Assembly: GCF_900107755.1 (NCBI RefSeq)
Contig: NZ_FNQR01000006.1
Coordinates: 149,375-213,374, forward strand
Origin: Thalassobacillus cyri
GTDB lineage: Bacteria; Bacillota; Bacilli; Bacillales; Halobacillaceae
Direction of reading: 5' to 3'
DNA: 64,000 bases
Under the pieces are notes generated by a model, which saw only the letters and a program-made list of their open reading frames with translations, was not told the origin of the DNA and searched no databases. Below, one piece after another: positions 1 through 8,564 of this stretch. Numbering within the stretch: the stretch's first letter is position 1; each line of letters opens with the position of its first letter. The position numbers and the translations under genes were made by a program.

Positions 1-2
1 TG

Positions 3-974
3 AAGCGATCGAAAGAGCTGGATGATGACTCACCGACTAAAAATGACACCAAAGATGCCAAGGTGATCGCTCAAGTGATCCGTCACGGTCGGTATCATGA
101 GCCCACGTTACCAGAAGGAGTCTATGCGGAGCTTCGCGAAGGCATGAAGCTCTACGACATCATTCAGGAAGACCTTTCCTCCATCAAAGCTCAGGTGCAT
201 AATTTCCTGGACCGGTACTTCCCTGAATTTGGTCAGGTATTTAAAGATTGGACGAAGAAAACTGCTTTTTACTTTCTGAAACAAGGTTATCTCCCGGGAG
301 ACCTTAATCAAAAGGGGGAGGAAAAGCTTCTTTATGAGCTCAAAACTAATGTTTATAAGGGAACTCCTCGTTCCAAAGTCCAAGCCATCAAAGAAATGGC
401 TACTTCAAGTGTCGGCATGACGACAGGCCTTTCAATGGCTCGGCAAGAACTGCGTTACCTGACGGATCAATACGAGCGTATCCAGGAATGTTTGGAAGAG
501 CTGGAAGAAAAGACGGAAGAACTTGTCCTTCAAATCCCAGGAGCCCAACTCATGATTGCGATCAAGGGAGTAGGTCCAATGGGAGTCGCCGGCTTCTTCG
601 CTGAAGTTGGTAACTTGAATAACTATCGAGATCCACGCCAGATCATTAAGTTAGCGGGACTCAATCTAATGATGAATCAATCTGGAAAATTCAAAGGACA
701 AACAACCCTTACCAAGCGTGGTCGACGAAGACTTCGCGCCATTTTGTATAACATGGCTCGCCCCTTGGTTCAAAACAACTCCTTCTTTCAGGTGTTGTAT
801 AACTATCTTACAAATCGATCCATCAATCCGTTGGCAGGAAAACAAGCTTATATAGCGATTGGACGTAAGCTCATTAAAATCTTTTTTATGATGGGGAAGC
901 GCAATTGTCCTTTTGAAGGTGAACGAATGCTGCAAGATATTCCTCACTTTTCCGATCGACATGAAGCTGCTTAG
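3..974 (+). CDS. IS110-family transposase, 5' end cut by window edge
   Basis: The reading frame is open from base 3 with no start in the window, so roughly the first hundred residues are missing; a GTG at 63 is internal. The visible part begins KRSKELDDDSPTKNDTKDAK, the end of the DEDD (RuvC-like) domain, where the TKNDTKDA segment carries an acidic catalytic residue. The C-terminal half holds the Transposase_20 region (IPGAQLMIAIKGVGP, KLAGLN, TKRGRRRLRAILYNMA). IS110 recombinases act without terminal inverted repeats and, in studied members, are guided by an element-encoded bridge RNA. The frame is intact to the stop at 972-974. Family assignment is firm; whether the element is complete cannot be seen. 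Confidence 0.93.
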   Translation, partial: KRSKELDDDSPTKNDTKDAKVIAQVIRHGRYHEPTLPEGVYAELREGMKLYDIIQEDLSSIKAQVHNFLDRYFPEFGQVFKDWTKKTAFYFLKQGYLPGDLNQKGEEKLLYELKTNVYKGTPRSKVQAIKEMATSSVGMTTGLSMARQELRYLTDQYERIQECLEELEEKTEELVLQIPGAQLMIAIKGVGPMGVAGFFAEVGNLNNYRDPRQIIKLAGLNLMMNQSGKFKGQTTLTKRGRRRLRAILYNMARPLVQNNSFFQVLYNYLTNRSINPLAGKQAYIAIGRKLIKIFFMMGKRNCPFEGERMLQDIPHFSDRHEAA

Positions 975-1360
975 AACGATTAATCTATCTATTTCTTGAA
1001 CTTGGTTTTTCGACGTTTTTCCCCTTTAACAATTGAAGCATGGATAAGCTGGTCACATTCCAAGCATTAGGGCGAAGACCCACACGAGGAGCTTTTCCGG
1101 CATCCACACATGGTCAGGTTGAACGAAGGAATTTGCGCGCTAAGACGCCGAGAGAAATGGGAGGGTACACCACCATGTCTAAAGTGGAGATCCATATGCG
1201 ATCATAAATAACCATTTATTGGAATAACCCCCTCCAGTTTCTTTAAACGTTCGTCCGATTCCACAATCAAACAATTATGGGATTATCTTCAATATCTGAT
1301 TAGTGCTTCTCGCGATAAAGGGCGAGAAAACGGAAGAAAAATAGAGAAATCATGAGAGAT
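975..1360 (+). other. IS110 3' non-coding end and a possible transposase scrap
   Basis: No intact gene is present. About 975-1215 follows the transposase directly and is probably the element's non-coding right end; the exact junction is not visible. Within about 1229-1354 one plus frame reads RSSDSTIKQLWDYLQYLISA and then a basic tail to a TGA, which resembles the C-terminus of a transposase; it has no start and an upstream stop, so I treat it as debris. The identity of that scrap is uncertain. Confidence 0.4.
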
Positions 1361-1365
1361 AATCG

Positions 1366-1470
1366 TTACACTGAGGGAGGCTTGCCGGCTTCCCCGCGGA
1401 AAGCGAACCCTTCCTCTAAACTCCCTCAAATGTTTCGAAATCAAGTCTTCGACTTTACGGCCCTATAATG
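1366..1470. repeat. Bacillaceae-type interspersed repeat with CCCCGCGGAAAGCGA core
   Basis: The stretch contains the core CTTCCCCGCGGAAAGCGA, recalled as common in intergenic repeats of Bacillaceae, and then TTTCGAAATCAAGTCTTC. The second motif matches the conserved part of the repeat family found behind small genes at 41.3, 42.0 and 43.4 kb. A related CCCCGCGGAAAG block lies at 27087-27098. The repeat-family assignment rests on these internal matches and memory. Confidence 0.5.
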
Positions 1471-1486
1471 TCTTCCTTAAACAGAT

Positions 1487-1520
1487 AAAGTCCAGATCCT
1501 CAGGGATCTGGACTTTTTTT
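1487..1520 (+). terminator. Rho-independent terminator
   Basis: A 13-bp stem (AAAGTCCAGATCC / GGATCTGGACTTT, loop TCAG) is followed by a T run on the plus strand. It lies downstream of the convergent oxidase operon and may stop transcription from both sides, although the T run favours the plus strand. Confidence 0.8.
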
Positions 1521-1550
1521 GTTATTCTTCTTACTAGTTATTACTGTTAA

Positions 1551-3209
1551 TTAATTGTTGCCGATCGGCCATTCGAATGGAGGCGATCCTGGTGGTGAAT
1601 TTTGAATAATATCGACAAATGGAATTGTATAGGCAAATGCGATCAATACCACCGTAATACCAATCCATAACCGCCAGTTTTCCAGTACAATCGGCGTCGG
1701 TTCTGTTCCGGTAGGCGCTTCTGCAATCGGAAACTCTTCTACACCTTTAGGTGCTTTGAAGGTCATATAGAAAAAGTTATAGAGCATAATCAGGATACCG
1801 ATGAACAATATTGAACCACCGATGGCCTGCCCGTATTGATAGCCAATCCATTCAGCGGCCTGGGCACTGCCCTGATAATCCGAAAAAGCGGATCTTCTTG
1901 GAGCACCGAGCAGTCCTGCCAAATGCATCGATCCTGACATGAAGAACATCCCGACCAGCCAGACGATCGTTTGAGTCATACCGAGTGTATTGATTTTCTT
2001 ATCGATTTTTCTACCGGTAAGGACCGGTACCAGCCAGTAGCTGATGCCAAAGAATGTGAGAATGACAGTGGTTGCTAAAGTCAAATGGAAATGCCCCGTT
2101 ACCCAAATGGTGTTATGGACAACCTGGTTCATCTGGTTAGATGCATTGATGATTCCGCCAGCTCCCGCTGGAATAAAAGCAACCATCCCCATAAACGGTG
2201 CAAAGAAGCGAACATCTTTCCATGGCAGGTGACGCAGCCATCCAAACAATCCGGTATATCCTTTTTGCCTTCCAGTGATTTCGAATGTCGCGAACATGGA
2301 GAAGGCAGTCAACAAGGATGGGATGATAACAGCAAATGTCAGAACAACTTGAATGTATTTCCACATTGGATCAATACCAGGTTCTAATAGCTGGTGATGG
2401 AATCCGACTGGGATTGAAAATATCAAGAATAGAATAAAGGCAAGACGTGCAAGTGAATCACTGAATATCTTACCCCCGATAATCTTCGGCAGGATTGCAT
2501 ACCATGCCATATAAGCAGGGAGCAGCCAGAAGTACACTAATGGATGGCCAAAATACCAGAATAACGTACGGCTGAGCAGGATATTCATACTACCTACTAA
2601 TCCCAATGACCATGGAATGAATTGGATAAGCACCGTAGCAGCTACCCCAAGTGTACAAATGAACCACATCAGCATATTAATGACGACCATGAACGCAAGC
2701 AGTGGTGAATGCTCACCAGGATGTTCTTTTTTCCATTTATATAATTGACGGAAATTGACAAAGCATGCAATCCAGGATCCAATGATGACGAAGGTTAGGC
2801 CAAAGTAAAAGATTGGATGAGCTTTCAAAGGAGCATAGAATGTATAAAGGACGCTGGCCTTTCCTAATAAAATCATGATAGCGCTTGCGGTGGTACCAAT
2901 CAGCATTACCCAAAAAGATGCCCAACCCCATTTGCGCTGTTTACTTGTCATCCCTACGGTTTTAGCCATTAGTGCAAACTGGAAGCCGATAATAAAAAAT
3001 GTCGTGAGCACAAGGCCGAGAATGACACCGTGTACCGTCAATATTTGATAATAACCGATGCCAAACGGAAGGGTGAAGTTACCGGTACGTACTAATGTCT
3101 GCAATAACCCCATCAGTCCTCCGATCAGTAACGAAATGAACGTCACCCACATAAAAGACATGATCAACTTTGAATCTGATTTGTTTAATCCTGTTTTTTC
3201 TGCAATCAT
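1551..3209 (-). CDS. cbaA: ba3-type cytochrome c oxidase subunit I
   Basis: This 552-residue polytopic membrane protein has the haem-copper oxidase subunit I fold with about 12-13 membrane helices. The helix FWYFGHPLVYFWLLPAYMAW carries the His of the CuB site, and WVTGHFHLTLATTVI carries the conserved His pair of the haem helix. The spacing and sequence fit the B-type (ba3, Thermus CbaA-like) branch rather than the caa3 CtaD type. It reduces oxygen to water in the cytoplasmic membrane and pumps protons. Its ATG overlaps the end of the subunit II gene by 4 bases, so the two are translationally coupled. The start has a suitable ribosome site inside the upstream gene. Confidence 0.92.
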   Translation of the reverse strand: MIAEKTGLNKSDSKLIMSFMWVTFISLLIGGLMGLLQTLVRTGNFTLPFGIGYYQILTVHGVILGLVLTTFFIIGFQFALMAKTVGMTSKQRKWGWASFWVMLIGTTASAIMILLGKASVLYTFYAPLKAHPIFYFGLTFVIIGSWIACFVNFRQLYKWKKEHPGEHSPLLAFMVVINMLMWFICTLGVAATVLIQFIPWSLGLVGSMNILLSRTLFWYFGHPLVYFWLLPAYMAWYAILPKIIGGKIFSDSLARLAFILFLIFSIPVGFHHQLLEPGIDPMWKYIQVVLTFAVIIPSLLTAFSMFATFEITGRQKGYTGLFGWLRHLPWKDVRFFAPFMGMVAFIPAGAGGIINASNQMNQVVHNTIWVTGHFHLTLATTVILTFFGISYWLVPVLTGRKIDKKINTLGMTQTIVWLVGMFFMSGSMHLAGLLGAPRRSAFSDYQGSAQAAEWIGYQYGQAIGGSILFIGILIMLYNFFYMTFKAPKGVEEFPIAEAPTGTEPTPIVLENWRLWIGITVVLIAFAYTIPFVDIIQNSPPGSPPFEWPIGNN

Positions 3210-3712
3210 TCTTCATACACCTCCACGGTTGCTGTCATCAAGTGGTGGCCGGTACCACAATATTCATTACATATCAGAGTATAAGTTCCGGGATTATCCA
3301 ATGTAGTTTCCAGTGTGGAGATATAGCCTGGTTCCAGCATCATGTTGACATTAGTACCAGCTAGTTGAAAACCGTGAATGACGTCTTTCGTTGTAGCCTG
3401 AAACATAACCTTTGATCCCGCAGGAATTCGGATAGTACGGACGGCATTACCATCTTCGTCCTTGCCGAAATCATAATTGAAAGCGGAAGCAAGCACATTC
3501 AAGGTATATTCCTTTTCCCCCAGCTTTTGCAAGCCAAGATTATCTTCTTTAAACGCTTCGTGTGCCTGGACGTTAGTTGGATCCAGCGTCACCATACAGC
3601 TTGGCGGCTGGGTTCCCTGATAGAAAGCTCCTATCCCTAAAACTATTAAGAAAATGAGTAGTGTTCCAACCCCAGATCCCATCCAGATTTTTTCGTATTT
3701 ATGCAGATGCAT
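3206..3712 (-). CDS. cbaB: Cytochrome c oxidase subunit II, CuA-bearing
   Basis: The 168-residue protein has one N-terminal membrane anchor (GVGTLLIFLIVLGIGAFY) and a cupredoxin domain. The CuA motif CNEYCGTGHHLM is complete, with both Cys, the His and the Met, so it can accept electrons from cytochrome c and pass them to subunit I. No covalently bound haem c motif (CxxCH) is present, which separates it from caa3 CtaC. It lies between the COX2A-like gene and cbaA in one minus-strand operon. A GAGGGGG ribosome site sits at normal spacing before the ATG at 3712. Confidence 0.92.
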   Translation of the reverse strand: MHLHKYEKIWMGSGVGTLLIFLIVLGIGAFYQGTQPPSCMVTLDPTNVQAHEAFKEDNLGLQKLGEKEYTLNVLASAFNYDFGKDEDGNAVRTIRIPAGSKVMFQATTKDVIHGFQLAGTNVNMMLEPGYISTLETTLDNPGTYTLICNEYCGTGHHLMTATVEVYEE

Positions 3713-3742
3713 CGTAATCCCCCTCTTTACGTATCAAAGTTA

Positions 3743-3892
3743 TTATCTTGCTAAAAACAGGCCAAAGACGGCCAGCCAGGATAACACTAAAAATCCACCA
3801 ACAATAGAAACCGACACCAATGTTCCCTTTAAGTTGGGTTCTTGGGTGCTGTGCTCAAGTTCGGTTTGTTGTTTCAGATTTGTGTTAGGCAT
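3743..3892 (-). CDS. Small oxidase subunit IIa (COX2A-like)
   Basis: A 49-residue protein starts MPNTNLKQQTELE and ends in a single membrane helix (LVSVSIVGGFLVLSWLAVFG) followed by LFLAR and stop. An AAAGGAG ribosome site lies 7 bases before the ATG. Its size, single helix and position at the head of the operon fit the subunit IIa of ba3-type oxidases, which occupies the place of the missing first helix of subunit II. The family call is by position and architecture rather than a diagnostic residue. Confidence 0.8.
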   Translation of the reverse strand: MPNTNLKQQTELEHSTQEPNLKGTLVSVSIVGGFLVLSWLAVFGLFLAR

Positions 3893-4315
3893 TTTTGCCC
3901 ACTCCTTTCAAATTTTTGGTGGTTTGTTAATAACTATCTTACAGCAATTTCTTGTGAAATCACCCTGTAATTCACATTTTTCACAAAGTGTTCAATAACA
4001 ACTGAAAACACTGTAAATAAAGGGTTTATGTGTGATTTAAATCATTGTACATCTTGTAAATTTGTACAGATTGTGAAAAGTTAAAAATGTTTACCACAAC
4101 ATACAAAAAAGGGCAATCACATTACTCTATAAGAATGTGAAAAAATATAGAACTTTTTACTTATGTGTATGAGAAGATTTTAAAAATCGATCTGTTGAAC
4201 TGATTTGTTCGTAACAAAAGAGGGGTTCTCTACTATTTGTTGTTCATTGATAAAAGAGCAAACCTTTAAGAAGGAATGGTATAATGACGTAAAATAACAG
4301 ATAGGAGGAAATGTA
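3893..4315. promoter_or_regulatory. Divergent intergenic region with FNR/ResD-like motifs
   Basis: This 423-base AT-rich spacer must hold the promoters of the oxidase operon (leftward) and the SDR gene (rightward). At 4031-4046 TGTGATTTAAATCATT contains the 12-base palindrome TGATTTAAATCA, close to the TGTGA-N6-TCACA site of Bacillus Fnr. TTGTGAA-type motifs, like ResD sites, occur near 3951 and 4070, and their complement near 3971-3986. TGTACA occurs twice between 4046 and 4068. No coding sequence was seen. Regulation by oxygen-responsive factors is an inference from motif likeness. Confidence 0.4.
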
Positions 4316-5083
4316 ATGTTTTTACCAAGTTTTGAACTGACGAATAAATTAGCTGTAGTAACAGGTGCTACCAAAGGAATCGGAAAAGCGATTGCAGTCT
4401 CATTTGCAGAAGCTGGAGCTGATGTAGTATTAATCGCCCGTTCGGAAGAGCAATTAGAAGAAGTGAAGCGTTCCATTGAAAGTCTTGGCAGCAAAGCGTT
4501 TACAATCCAAGCGGATGTGAATGATTATGATTACATCATGGAAAAGGCAGACACGATAATAGATGGACGTCAATTGGATATATGGGTTAATAACGCAGGG
4601 ATGAATATACGGAGTGAGGCACTGGAAGTAACAGAAAAAGAATGGGATCAAATTGTATCTACGAATATGAAGAGTGCTTTTTTCTTGTCTCAATATGCCG
4701 CTAAAAAGATGAAGGACAACCAGGCAGGAAAGATCATCAATATATCCTCGGTAGGGGGCCATACAGCTTTAAGAACGGGTGTTGTTTACGCTATGACTAA
4801 AAGTGCTCTGATACAAATGACTAAAAATTTAGCTATGGAGTGGGGAAAGTATAATATCAATGTAAATGCTATTGGCCCGTGGTATTTCCCAACCGCTTTA
4901 ACAGAAAAACTTCTGCAGGATGAAGATTATGTTCAGGATATATTAGCCCGCACACCACTTAAGCGGATCGGGAAGTTGTCTGAACTGGCAGGTGCAGCAG
5001 TATTTTTGGCATCTGAAGCCGGTGATTACATGACCGGTCAAACATTATTCGTGGATGGCGGAATGACCATTTACGGTTTTTGA
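4316..5083 (+). CDS. SDR-family oxidoreductase
   Basis: A 255-residue classical short-chain dehydrogenase. The Rossmann motif TGATKGIG lies near residue 18, NNAG near residue 91, the catalytic Ser in ISSVGG, and YAMTK supplies the Tyr-x3-Lys pair. The C-terminus has the usual AGAAVFLASEAGDYMTGQ and VDGG. It uses NAD(P)H for alcohol/ketone conversion, but the substrate cannot be read; the nearest functional class is gluconate 5-dehydrogenase or 3-oxoacyl-ACP reductase-like. A TAGGAGGAAATGTA ribosome site precedes the ATG. It is a single gene closed by the terminator at 5102-5126. Confidence 0.88.
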   Translation: MFLPSFELTNKLAVVTGATKGIGKAIAVSFAEAGADVVLIARSEEQLEEVKRSIESLGSKAFTIQADVNDYDYIMEKADTIIDGRQLDIWVNNAGMNIRSEALEVTEKEWDQIVSTNMKSAFFLSQYAAKKMKDNQAGKIINISSVGGHTALRTGVVYAMTKSALIQMTKNLAMEWGKYNINVNAIGPWYFPTALTEKLLQDEDYVQDILARTPLKRIGKLSELAGAAVFLASEAGDYMTGQTLFVDGGMTIYGF

Positions 5084-5101
5084 AAAACTTATTGATTACA
5101 T

Positions 5102-5126
5102 AATCCCGCACTGCGGGATTTTTTTA
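5102..5126 (+). terminator. Terminator of the SDR gene
   Basis: The hairpin AATCCCGC-ACT-GCGGGATT is followed by a T run, 18 bases after the SDR stop codon. Confidence 0.9.
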
Positions 5127-5303
5127 TTTCTGTGTGTTCTTTTAGCCCACTGTCTAAACGTAACGGAGCAGATTCAGCGAGGGAGTTTAGGAAGTTGATA
5201 ACACGGCGTTTGCGGCATGGAGGTGCATATTACGCTTTTTTTATCCTTGATCTACATAAATACAAACAGTAATACACAATATAAGCATAAAAAAGGAGAA
5301 CAC

Positions 5304-6389
5304 ATGGCTTATATACTTTCGATCGGGAAAAGTGAACCTCCATATGAAATATCACAGACGCAGGTAAAAGGTTTAGTTGAATCGTTATTTCCATTAACCG
5401 AACGTGACAAAAAGCGATTACTTCCTGTTTTTGATAATTCGATGATAGAAAAAAGACAATTTGTCGTGGATCAGGAATGGTTTAAACAACCACACGGCAT
5501 GCGTGAAAGAAATGAGATTTATATACAGGAAGCTTATCGTCATTCGCTTCGTGCGATTGATGAATGTTTGGAGAATGAGCTGTTTCTTACCGGGACCGTG
5601 TGTTTTAAAGAAATTGATATGATTATTTTTGTCTCCACTACCGGCCTAGCCACACCTTCTATGGAAGCTAGAGTAATGAATGCAAGGTCTTTCCGTGAAG
5701 ATGTAAAGCGTGTTCCCTTATTCGGTTTAGGTTGTGCTGGAGGGGTCAGTGGTCTGGCAAGAGCCTATGATTGGGTGAAAGCTTATCCTGATAAGAATGT
5801 CCTTGTGATCAATGTAGAACTGTGCAGTCTGACTTTCCAAAAAACAGATTCCAAGAAAAGCAACTTCGTCGGAACCGCTTTATTTGGTGACGGCGTTAGT
5901 GCGGTGTTAGTAGCTGGTTCTCAATCCGAACTGTTGGGAAAGAAGAAGCAAACCACACCAGTGATGGGTGGCACAAGTTCAAAAACCAAAAAAGATTCGA
6001 TTGATATCATGGGATGGGAAATTAAGGATAATGGATTTGAAGTTATATTTAACAAAAGTATTCCTCACCTTGTAAAAGATTTTTGGAAAACGCATGTCCA
6101 AGGTTTTCTGGTCGAATGGGGAATGCATCAGGAAGAGCTGCCGTTTTTTGTTGCTCATCCAGGTGGCAAAAAGGTACTGGAAGCTTATGAGGAAGTATTA
6201 CAACTGGATCAGGAAGCTTTCAGGGAATCGTATCACGTATTAGCGAAGCATGGTAATATGTCGTCTGTTACTGTTTGCTATGTATTATACGAATACATGA
6301 AATCATTCCCCGATGCCGGGACGAAGTCATTAATGGCTGCCCTTGGGCCAGGTTTCAGTTCTGAGCTAATCAGTTTGGAGTGGTATTGA
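5304..6389 (+). CDS. bcsA: Type III polyketide synthase (alkylpyrone synthase)
   Basis: The 361-residue protein belongs to the chalcone/stilbene synthase superfamily. The catalytic Cys is in FGLGCAGGVSG, the His in FVAHPGGKKV and the Asn in KHGNMSS, so the Cys-His-Asn triad is complete. In B. subtilis BcsA (BpsA) condenses long-chain acyl-CoA with malonyl-CoA and methylmalonyl-CoA to alkylpyrones. I choose the ATG at 5304 because AAAAGGAGAACAC precedes it; an in-frame upstream ATG at 5217 lacks a site and would add a non-family extension. Its stop overlaps the start of ypbQ by one base (TGATG). Confidence 0.93.
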   Translation: MAYILSIGKSEPPYEISQTQVKGLVESLFPLTERDKKRLLPVFDNSMIEKRQFVVDQEWFKQPHGMRERNEIYIQEAYRHSLRAIDECLENELFLTGTVCFKEIDMIIFVSTTGLATPSMEARVMNARSFREDVKRVPLFGLGCAGGVSGLARAYDWVKAYPDKNVLVINVELCSLTFQKTDSKKSNFVGTALFGDGVSAVLVAGSQSELLGKKKQTTPVMGGTSSKTKKDSIDIMGWEIKDNGFEVIFNKSIPHLVKDFWKTHVQGFLVEWGMHQEELPFFVAHPGGKKVLEAYEEVLQLDQEAFRESYHVLAKHGNMSSVTVCYVLYEYMKSFPDAGTKSLMAALGPGFSSELISLEWY

Positions 6390-6916
6390 TGCCAATAGCA
6401 TTGATGATTCTTTTTGGAGCGATCCTATTGCAGCGGATAGTTGAATTGTTCATTGCAAAAGCTAACCAGCGTTGGGCTTTGAAGCATGGAGGGGAAGAAC
6501 ATGGCAAGCAGCATTATAAGTGGTTTATTTTCGTACACACTTTATTCTTTATCAGCTTGTATATTGAAGCTTCTTTATTCTTTGGTGGTTGGAGACCGAA
6601 TGCCTTCATCGGGTTATTTATAGCATTTACTTTTCTACAATTATTCCGGGCATGGTGCATTCTCTCCCTGGGGAGGTATTGGAATACCAGGGTCATAGTC
6701 ATACCAGGGCACGAGCTGGTATCGAAAGGTCCTTACAAGCTTATCAAACATCCGAATTATTGGGTGGTTCTGATGGAATTCATCATCATACCGTTGCTAT
6801 TCCAGGCCTATATGACAGCAGTGATTTTTCCTATCCTGCATCTGTTACTTTTGAAGGTCAGAATCCCTGTTGAAGAAAAAGCGCTAAAAGAATCTTATGG
6901 GGCGCTTCAATTGTGA
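6389..6916 (+). CDS. ypbQ: Isoprenylcysteine methyltransferase-family alkylpyrone O-methyltransferase
   Basis: A 175-residue integral membrane protein of the ICMT family with about four to five membrane helices. The C-terminal segment GPYKLIKHPNYWVVLMEF carries the GPY...RHPxY-type motif that binds S-adenosylmethionine, and VEEKALKESYG is the usual tail. In B. subtilis YpbQ (BpsB) methylates alkylpyrones made by BcsA. Coupling to bcsA through the overlapping TGATG supports the same role here. A GTG three codons upstream is also in frame but lies inside bcsA with no better site. Confidence 0.88.
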   Translation: MPIALMILFGAILLQRIVELFIAKANQRWALKHGGEEHGKQHYKWFIFVHTLFFISLYIEASLFFGGWRPNAFIGLFIAFTFLQLFRAWCILSLGRYWNTRVIVIPGHELVSKGPYKLIKHPNYWVVLMEFIIIPLLFQAYMTAVIFPILHLLLLKVRIPVEEKALKESYGALQL

Positions 6917-6944
6917 CAATAATTCGTACAGTTTTGATTATTAA

Positions 6945-6973
6945 TTGCAAAGCCAAAAAAGCTCTGCTATAAT
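6945..6973 (+). promoter_or_regulatory. Sigma-A promoter for the 57-residue membrane protein
   Basis: TTGCAA at 6945-6950 and TATAAT at 6968-6973 are separated by 17 bases. It lies about 50 bases ahead of the ATG at 7024 and shortly after the ypbQ stop. Confidence 0.75.
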
Positions 6974-7023
6974 TCTAGTTAGAAATGAAAATCATTATCA
7001 ATTGTAGAAAAGAGGTTCTGCAT

Positions 7024-7197
7024 ATGATTTTTTTGATCGGTTTGACGATAACGGTGTATACCATACTGATGGTTTATATTTTAGGTAAATTGAACTCGCC
7101 AACGGCACAACGATTTATTAACTATAAAAAACACGGTTCGGATAAAAGTATGGAACAGAGACAAAAGCAATATGAGCATATTCTATCAGCCAGGTGA
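7024..7197 (+). CDS. Small single-pass membrane protein, function unknown
   Basis: The 57-residue product has one N-terminal helix (MIFLIGLTITVYTILMVYIL) and a basic soluble tail with many Lys, Arg and Gln residues. The ATG at 7024 has an AAAGAGGT ribosome site; an in-frame ATG at 6985 has none. It has its own promoter, and its stop codon is inside the stem of its terminator, so it is a complete monocistronic unit. I do not recognise the family. Confidence 0.7.
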   Translation: MIFLIGLTITVYTILMVYILGKLNSPTAQRFINYKKHGSDKSMEQRQKQYEHILSAR

Positions 7198-7219
7198 CCT
7201 ACACCTGGCTTTCTTTTTT
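7188..7219 (+). terminator. Terminator overlapping the stop codon
   Basis: The stem AGCCAGGTG / CACCTGGCT is followed by TTCTTTTTT. The TGA stop of the preceding gene lies at the base of the loop. Confidence 0.9.
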
Positions 7220-7254
7220 GTTATAATGGAATAAAACTCGAAGGGTGAAGGATC

Positions 7255-8097
7255 ATGTCGAATGTTATAACCGTGGCGCGAGCGAAACATTGGTCTGAAG
7301 AAAAGAAAGTGGTATTTGCGGATTGTCGCTTTGATTTGAGTGATCCCGATAAAGGACAGCAAAAGTACGACGAAGGACATTTACCAGGTGCTGTTTATTT
7401 TGATTTAGAAAAATCATTGAGCGGAGAAATTAAGCAACATGGGGGAAGGCACCCCTTGCCAGAATTGGAATCTTTTAAAGAGACGCTTGCCAATGCAGGT
7501 ATCGACAGAGAAACGTTCGTCATTGCTTATGATCAGAATCGGAGCGTCATGGCTGCAAGAATGTTATGGTTATTGAAGTATGTTGGCCACGGGAAGGTAT
7601 ACCTGCTGGATGGCGGTATAGATGCCTGGACAAAGGCAGGCTTACCTTTAGAAAAAGAAGCACCACGTTTGGAACGGGCAGCCAGTTATCCAATCGAATT
7701 ACAACATGATATGGCCTGTGGAGAAGCCTATGTCAGAGCTAGACAGGACGAAGAAAATACGGTGCTTGTTGATTCCCGGAGTTTTGAACGTTATGCAGGT
7801 TGGAAAGAGCCGATAGACATAAAGAGCGGCCATATCCCTGGTGCGGTGCAATATGATTGGGTGGACGTCTACAAAGAAGATGGCACGTGGAAATCTAAAG
7901 CTGAATTACAACAGCATTTTCAAGAACTATCCGATCACAAAGAAATCATTGTTTATTGTGGTTCTGGCGTCACTGCTGCCTCCAATGTCATTGGTTTATG
8001 GGAAGCAGGGATGGATCAGGTGAAGTTATATGTCGGTAGTTTCAGCGATTGGATTTCGTATCAGGAAAATGAAGTGGCGACAATAGACAAGCAATAG
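7255..8097 (+). CDS. Two-domain sulfurtransferase (thiosulfate/3-mercaptopyruvate type)
   Basis: The 280-residue protein has two tandem rhodanese domains. The first lacks the active Cys (AYDQNRSVMAARM), while the second has the catalytic loop YCGSGVTA. Domain-boundary motifs such as GHLPGAVYFD and GHIPGAVQYDW are typical. The family moves sulfane sulfur from thiosulfate or 3-mercaptopyruvate to cyanide or thiols; CGSGVTA favours the mercaptopyruvate side, though this is not decisive. A GGGTGAAGG site precedes the ATG, and TATAAT occurs at about 7221. Confidence 0.9.
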   Translation: MSNVITVARAKHWSEEKKVVFADCRFDLSDPDKGQQKYDEGHLPGAVYFDLEKSLSGEIKQHGGRHPLPELESFKETLANAGIDRETFVIAYDQNRSVMAARMLWLLKYVGHGKVYLLDGGIDAWTKAGLPLEKEAPRLERAASYPIELQHDMACGEAYVRARQDEENTVLVDSRSFERYAGWKEPIDIKSGHIPGAVQYDWVDVYKEDGTWKSKAELQQHFQELSDHKEIIVYCGSGVTAASNVIGLWEAGMDQVKLYVGSFSDWISYQENEVATIDKQ

Positions 8098-8137
8098 TTA
8101 CGAGAGAATAAAACTAGAGACCAGAGGGTGGCGGTGC

Positions 8138-8425
8138 ATGAAACAGCAATATACTTTAGCTTATTTTCTAGAAGATTTATGGGCGAAAGGGTTCAAACTA
8201 TCGGATGAAGATGTACGTTTCATTTACTTTGGTATGAACTCTACTAATGCCCCTGTATGGAAGGTGATTATAGCTCTTAAAGCTACCTTACAATTTCAAC
8301 ACACCTTCGACGGCAGTTTTTATATGGGTGTACTCGAACATATTTCTAAGCGGGGAATCAATTCTAAAAGGAAGGCATGGATGGTCCTGGAAGCGAAAGG
8401 ATTATCGAAGCGAAAAGCATTATAA
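8138..8425 (+). CDS. Hypothetical 95-residue protein
   Basis: A soluble basic protein beginning MKQQYTLAYFLEDLWAKG, with a basic C-terminal half (SKRGINSKRKAWMVLEAKGL). A GAGGGTGGCGG ribosome site precedes the ATG and the gene lies in the same direction as the sulfurtransferase, 40 bases behind it. I do not recognise a family. Codon use resembles the neighbours, so it is likely real. Confidence 0.65.
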   Translation: MKQQYTLAYFLEDLWAKGFKLSDEDVRFIYFGMNSTNAPVWKVIIALKATLQFQHTFDGSFYMGVLEHISKRGINSKRKAWMVLEAKGLSKRKAL

Positions 8426-8437
8426 TGAATAATCTTG

Positions 8438-8464
8438 TCGCCAATTACCTATGGCGAAAGCCTT
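8438..8464. repeat. Short repeat TCGCCA...TGGCGAAAGCCTT, copy 1
   Basis: A small hairpin (TCGCCA / TGGCGA) followed by AAGCCTT. The same arrangement recurs at 17936-17962 inside a larger repeat, with only the loop changed. Confidence 0.55.
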
Positions 8465-8520
8465 AGTATTTTCTGGTGCTTTGCCCCTTTAACAACGGTA
8501 AACTTTCTTAAAGCACAAGA

Positions 8521-8564
8521 AAACCCGCTTGCTTTTCTTAAAAGAGCAGGCGGGTTATTTTTTT
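8521..8564. terminator. Bidirectional terminator between convergent genes
   Basis: A long hairpin, AACCCGC with TGCTTTT pairing to AAAAGAGCAGGCGGGTT, has T-rich sequence on both sides. It serves the plus-strand gene ending at 8425, and the ypdQ stop at 8555-8557 lies inside it. Confidence 0.8.

Noticed and set aside
5217..5303. In-frame upstream start of the type III polyketide synthase
   Set aside because: No ribosome site, and the added 29 residues are not part of the family; the ATG at 5304 has AAAAGGAGAAC.
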